Of a stretch of 64,000 nt of DNA, positions 59,401 through 64,000 are shown in pieces. The notes under the pieces are model-generated. The model saw nothing but the letters and a program-made list of their open reading frames with translations, was not told where the DNA came from and searched no databases. The stretch's first letter is position 1; every line of letters begins with the position of its first letter. The stretch is taken from contig CAMPDV010001811.1 in the NCBI GenBank assembly GCA_946699065.1, positions 39,561 through 103,560 on the forward strand, written 5' to 3'. Both the position numbers and the translations under genes were made by a program. Origin of the DNA: Loxodes magnus (Eukaryota; Ciliophora; Karyorelictea; Loxodida; Loxodidae).

Positions 59401-60700
59401 TGTCTTTTGAGATTTAGCTGTCCATAAACTAAGGATACCCATGAAAATAGCATAGTTGTTGAAAATAATCGATTTTGAAACTACGAACTAAGAATTCTGC
59501 ACATATAAAAAGGTTCCTTCTTCTGCTTTATTTTTGATAAAATTTGAATATTCAGTTCTAAATGTATTGCTTAGTTGCCTAAATCCTATTCCTCCTTTTC
59601 CTTTGCTACATTATTTGAACATTCAATCCAGTTTGTTTATATATTTGATTATGAAAGGTTATGAAAGGTGAAAGATAACTCCTTTCCTTACATAATTTTA
59701 GCTGAATTTAGAGTTAGAAACTGTTATATTAGATTGATCAGCTTTAATCACTGCTCCTATGTTAGCTATATTTTCAGTTCCCTATACATCATCAATTTCA
59801 GCTTTAACTTGCTAAAATAAGAAGATTGCTCCTTTAAGAGCTTAATTTTGTTTGAAAATGTTACTTTAAATTTATGTTTTATCTTAGCTAGCATTAATAA
59901 TGCCTCCTTAACTCGATGCACCATTATTACGAAATATGCATTTCTATATTTAATATATTGAAACTTATGACTGTATAGAATCTCCATTAAGGGTTTCATT
60001 GTACTCGAAAGTAGTGCTTTATATTACATCTTATGCGTATTAAAGTACTAAAATAGATCCTTTAGTAGCTGTATTGTTAAATATGAAGTAGTCTTGCAGA
60101 CTAAAGTTTCTATTGAAATTTTTTATCAAAATTCCATCAGAAATATTGTTTCTTAGCAGTTAAGTGTCTAACACTTCCAAATTAGTGTTTTTAGTATCTA
60201 TAAATCCTTAGTTAGCTTAGTTCTCTATAAACTAGTTTTGTCTAATTGCCATCATTTTTAATTCTAGAGTCTAGATTATTTAGCTGGTATAATTTAATGA
60301 GAAAGAACATCTTGATGAGCTTAAGAGTCTGATATTACTAGATAGAAAGTATTTCCATTTATTGAAGTATTGCTTTGAAACATTATTAAGTCCAGATTAG
60401 CTTTTGAGTTCATTAAAAGTAAAATAGACCTTGAAATAGATTTATTATTGATAATGTCATTTTGAAATAAATTCATCGAAACTAAGAATAAGTACATTGC
60501 AGCACCTTCACTAGCTGAACTCTACCTGAACGAAGTATTTATAATAATAATATTTCCTTACTAGGTATTTATGCTTCCTCCGTTGCTAATAGTTTTATTG
60601 ACGTACAGGCTACTTTCTAAAATTGTATTTTCGGTATCTGAAAGATAAAAAAAGCCTCCGTATTTCGCTAAGCTTTTCTACGCAGCTAAACCCTAAACTA
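56440..60700 (-). CDS. large beta-helix / Cys-rich / multi-transmembrane protein
   Basis: The minus-strand product has three parts. About 58.1-60.7 kb is Asn/Ser-rich parallel beta-helix-like repeats (KYGGFFYLSDTENT, ASSQGGIINASQDKTQIQS, NIANIGAVIKADQSNITVSN). About 57.75-58.0 kb is a Cys module (CKSCIFGQYS, VCKECMQGAMCYGG, LKEGYWRLNF). About 56.5-57.6 kb is several hydrophobic helices with the ciliate-type segment KPQFGFLAIGYKDKFYFWEF. This layout matches a large family of ciliate surface membrane proteins of unknown ligand. TGA reads as Trp in GYWRL and YFWEF. A frame change near 60.27 kb suggests an intron or damage. The 5' end runs into an ORF1-type fragment, and no TGA stop is found before the antisense end of the truncated LINE, so both ends look disrupted. 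Confidence 0.75.
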
Positions 60701-61180
60701 ATATTTTGCCCCATTTTGAGTATATACAATTTTTGCTGGTTTTCTTCTATTTTTTCTATTTTGTTGAATCGTTCTTTCTGCTTCTATTATCATGTTATGA
60801 TTAATTGTTCTAGTCTTGAAAAATAATTCAAAGGGCATTAAGGTCCTTTTCTAAGGACATGAGTCTTGATTATTTTCATCTGCAAGTTCAAATTTTTCAA
60901 TTAACTTATTATTGTCTTCCTTCAACTTTTTGGCCTTTTCCTGAAGGTCTAGTAACATTTAATAGCTAATCTTAGTTTATTTACTATTATGTAAAGATTT
61001 GAGACTTCCGAACGCATTGTATTTTAGGCCTATTTCCTAGCTTTTTTTAAGAGGTGGGAGACTCATCCTGTTGTGTGACCTTTTTGCTACCCTTTTCCTG
61101 ATCCTAGTTTTTCTAGGATGTGTTAACTTCTGACTTTTGGAGCCATAAAGAATTCTGCTTTGAACCTGACAGCCCCTTAT
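60690..61180 (-). mobile_element. ORF1-type retroelement fragment abutting the beta-helix gene
   Basis: Reverse complement is homologous to 19853-20300 (shared 'AAAAAGGTCAC', 'CATAATAGTAAATAAACTA', CAGGAA, 'AGAACAATTAATCATAAC', 'GAAGCAGAAAGAAC', 'AGAAGAAAACCAG'). Encodes a coiled coil (DLQEKAKKLKEDNNKLIEKF). Homology stops at about 60690, exactly where the beta-helix frame begins. Confidence 0.7.
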
Positions 61181-62039
61181 GTTTAAACTATTTTAATTTA
61201 AACAGCAATATTAGTTACTTTTAGCTTATTGCTCGTTCTATCTCTTCTATAATACACTTTTAGTTCATACTTGTTTTTTACCAATAATTATACTTAGATT
61301 TACTTGTAATTTTGTATCATTCTTTGCTTTAATTTAATTGAGTTTGATGCAAGCATTTTTATATAAACTTTACAAATTTCTTTAGTGAACTGGAGAATAA
61401 ATAGATGATTGAAGGTTAAAATATTAATATTCCTTAATAGCAAAACTACTAGAATCGTACTAGTTCAGTTGATGTTTCTCTTTAGCGTATTTAGTTTCCA
61501 TTTTTATCAAAGTTGACTTTATTACTTTTTTGTATAGGTTCATATTTTAAAATCACTTCTATGCTATTTCTATTAAGGTGAGCTATCTGGTATGATTATA
61601 TTTACTCTTATTATCTTATGAAAGTTTCTGAATTTATTAATTGAGAAATTCATGGAAAGTATTAACTCAGATCTGCTAGAAATTATTTTATCTTGTAATA
61701 TAAAAAAGACAAAAGTATTTAAATTGCATACTTTGAGATTAAGATCTTTCTATGATTTATACTGTTAACTCTAGAATAGGATAAAGCAAACTTAGATTAG
61801 GTTCTTAGATATATAAGCATAAACTAAATCAAAGCTGATTATAACTAGAGTTTTTATTAGATCCAAATCTATTAAATCGAACAAATTTCCTTTTAATATC
61901 AATACCAATTTTATAAACTGCAGAGGTGGGTAAATTTTTACGATTTTTTTAACTTGAATTTCCGTTTTTCTCACCAAACTTTCTAACTTTTTTTCAAAAG
62001 CTTCAATTCTAATCTTCTTCTCTTTATTATATAATATTA
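61181..62039. other. AT-rich intergenic
   Basis: No gene recognised. The minus-strand ORF at 61.8 kb is unsupported. Confidence 0.45.
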
Positions 62040-62940
62040 TACATACAAAAAATGGCTGGCTTCAAGAAAAGTTTTTTTACCACCTCCTCAGAGTAGGAGA
62101 GAAAACCTGAAGCATCATCTCTAACCAATTCTTAGCTTTAACTAACCCACTCTTCTTCTTAAGATTTATTAGATCCTCAGAAAATAATTTTTGAAAACCT
62201 CTAAAAAATGCAAAATGATAATAAAGAACTTTCCATACAACTTAATTCACTGAAAGAATAAATCTAATGCCTGATCAATAACGTGAACACGCTAAGATAA
62301 GAAAATAGTAACTACAAGACTGAACTCAGCAATCATCCTTAGTTATTAGAATTTAACTAGAAAATCAAGCAGACAGAAGAAAAATTAAACTAATTCGCTG
62401 AGATTACTGAGAGTCTGCTTCTAAAAAATCTCTCTCACAACGATCCTATGGATATAGAGCCAGCAATTCAACCAGCAAAAAGAAATAGAATGAAGGAAAA
62501 ACCTAAATGCTGGTTCTGCAGAAAACCTGGCCATTTTGTAAGACAATGCTGGAAATATTAAAATAAACAAAATAAAGAGAATAAAAGAATTTAAAAAACA
62601 CTGAATAAATTAAGCAGATTGTATGTTACTCAAGAGGGTAAAATTTATAGACTTAAGGATAACAAACGTAAAAAATTAGTAAATCGGTCCTGAAGAAAAT
62701 ATATGATTTAGACCCTAGTAAATAATTGGAAAGGAACTAGATTTTAACCAAATCCCTATAATAAAAACCTTGAGAAAAAAGTAATAGTCGACATGTAATA
62801 ATGAAGCATAAGACAGAAGAAGACTATGAAGAATATATCCAGAATACTTTTTTTAACATTTATAAACATTATATCAGTGATGATCCTAATGAAATGTGGT
62901 ATCACTTTAATTAATTATTATTATTATTATAATCCTAAGA
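62040..62940 (+). mobile_element. ORF1-only non-autonomous retroelement with (TTA)n 3' end
   Basis: Comprises the 213-residue zinc-knuckle ORF followed by a 245-base 3' UTR ending TCACTTTAATTAATTATTA and a TTA microsatellite (62912-62932). The 3' end is homologous to 33548-33590 and more weakly to 34290-34335. No RT or endonuclease lies between ORF and tail. Looks whole as a short element. Confidence 0.6.
62052..62693 (+). CDS. ORF1/gag-like coiled-coil protein with CCHC zinc knuckle
   Basis: ATG 62052 to TGA 62691-62693 gives 213 residues in one frame. The N-terminus is MAGFKKSFFTTSSEQERK, related to FKTGFFANPKRQ of the 19.85 kb copy. A Ser/Leu-rich segment and coiled coil (about 45-115) follow, then CWFCRKPGHFVRQC (C153, C156, H161, C166), a canonical C-x2-C-x4-H-x4-C nucleic-acid-binding knuckle, and a basic tail. 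Likely an RNA-binding chaperone of a retroelement. A cellular zinc-knuckle protein is the alternative. Confidence 0.7.
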
Positions 62941-64000
62941 GCAGGTTATATAAATTAAATTTAAATATAAATGTAAGCCTCTGTTATAGTTAATTAGATT
63001 CTAGATTAATAGATTGTGGTTGCTTATATTAAACATAAAGAAATACTCTCTATGCTTTTAGTTCTATATATAAACATTTCTAATATGAACTATTCAAATG
63101 TTTTAACTTAAGGAGAGTTTTTAATAAAATTGGATTAAATTATCAAAGCGAGTAAAGCTAAATGAACAATAAGCAAACAAGTTTGGGAAATATCAAATTA
63201 TCAAATTATTGAATAAAAGAAAATTTTACATTTAGTTATTTAAGCTAATATAAAGCACTTGGGACTTTTATCATTTCAAAATATTAAGACAAAAAAGATA
63301 AACAAGCTTTAGTAAATTAAGACCTTAAAAATAATTAAAATAAAAGTCAACAAATTATTAATTTTATTTAAAAAATATCGAAACAAAAGAAAAATTAAAT
63401 AAAGAGTTAAAAGATAAAATAATTATAAAGTATATCCCTTTTTATTTTATTTTATTGTAACAATTTAAATTCTGCATGCAAGTATTAACTAGAATATCTC
63501 ACACTCCATATCCTTATTATTATGAAAATAAATTTAGTTAAGGATTATGAAAAAATTAACTAATTATATCTTAGCATTAGATAAAAATAAATATTTGAAA
63601 TAAAATTTTATTATAAATGTTTTCACCCTTATCTAAAACTAACTAAAAGCAAAAATTATATTTTCTTTAAAAGAAAGAATAAGAATATAGTTAAAAGAAG
63701 TTTATTTTAGTCATATTTAAGTGAGCTAAAGTTTATAATTTTATTTATACAATTATTAAGTCAAGTATTTTAAATCATCTAATCTTATAATTTAGAAATT
63801 TATCTCAATTCTATTTCTTTAGTCTTAGATCTTATCATTTTAAAAATATTATTTATTTAAAAAGATTGAGAGTTAGAGATTTTCTTTTTCTTTCGTTTTT
63901 TCGTTTTAATGAATGATAAACATTTTTCTTATAACTATAACTTCAGATAAATAGACTAATACCTGCTATTTTCTTCTTCTATTTTCAATTGATTAAAAAT
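62941..64000. other. AT-rich, nothing recognised
   Basis: The last kilobase is A/T-rich with no supported gene, repeat or RNA. Confidence 0.5.

Noticed and set aside
1-64000. CRISPR array, rRNA operon or bacterial operon
   Set aside because: No regularly spaced short repeats with unique spacers, no rRNA signature and no Shine-Dalgarno-linked gene cluster were seen.

Overview
The window is AT-rich eukaryotic DNA, and its codon use points to a ciliate, most likely a karyorelict such as Loxodes. In every recognisable protein TAA and TAG fall at glutamine positions. TGA falls at conserved tryptophan positions: kinase RWMAPE and VLWEL, the Trp of MORN and WD40 repeats, and the ETW motif of an AP-endonuclease. 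The same frames also end at TGA, so TGA is both Trp and stop. Standard-code ORF calling therefore shows almost nothing here, and most genes below were read with Gln/Gln/Trp decoding. Genus assignment is inference.

Layout. 39-2939(-): intact TKL-type kinase with a long MORN array. 3.3-16.4 kb: poorly recognised DNA built round a large, diverged inverted repeat (arms about 2.4-2.5 kb, spacer about 5 kb) with unrecognised coding segments. 16482-18383(-): TPR-repeat protein fused to a kinase domain that has lost key catalytic residues. 18.4-25 kb: small unrecognised ORFs, a zinc-knuckle ORF1-type retroelement copy and a foldback-like element. 25103-25561(-): SRPBCC/polyketide-cyclase-like protein. 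26.5-27.2 kb: a tandem duplication holding a conserved hairpin island. 27.7-35.3 kb: several ORF1-only retroelement copies, a tRNA-Thr(AGT) and long AT-rich gaps. 35.7-38.2 kb: tandem and low-complexity repeats. 38414-40790(-): RING-like, coiled-coil, pentapeptide and WD40 protein. 41.2-48.7 kb(-): a second foldback-like element, then a LINE whose 1,971-codon frame looks whole. 49260-50449(+): RING/B-box-like, coiled-coil, ubiquitin-like protein. 50.5-53.7 kb: a minisatellite and hairpin-rich islands. 53.9-56.5 kb(+): a 5'-truncated, decayed LINE of the same family. 56.4-60.7 kb(-): a large beta-helix, Cys-rich, multi-TM membrane protein. 60.7-62.9 kb: two more ORF1-type copies.

How parts relate. 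Host genes are repeat-rich signalling or scaffold proteins (kinases, RING proteins, a membrane receptor-like protein) in a matrix of non-LTR retroelements. The autonomous LINE and at least two ORF1-type copies share one 3' hairpin plus A/T tail, suggesting that LINE-encoded enzymes mobilise shorter relatives. A palindromic motif of about 42 bp recurs five times beside hairpin-rich islands and may mark an undescribed foldback or SINE-like family. No CRISPR array, rRNA or bacterial operon was seen.
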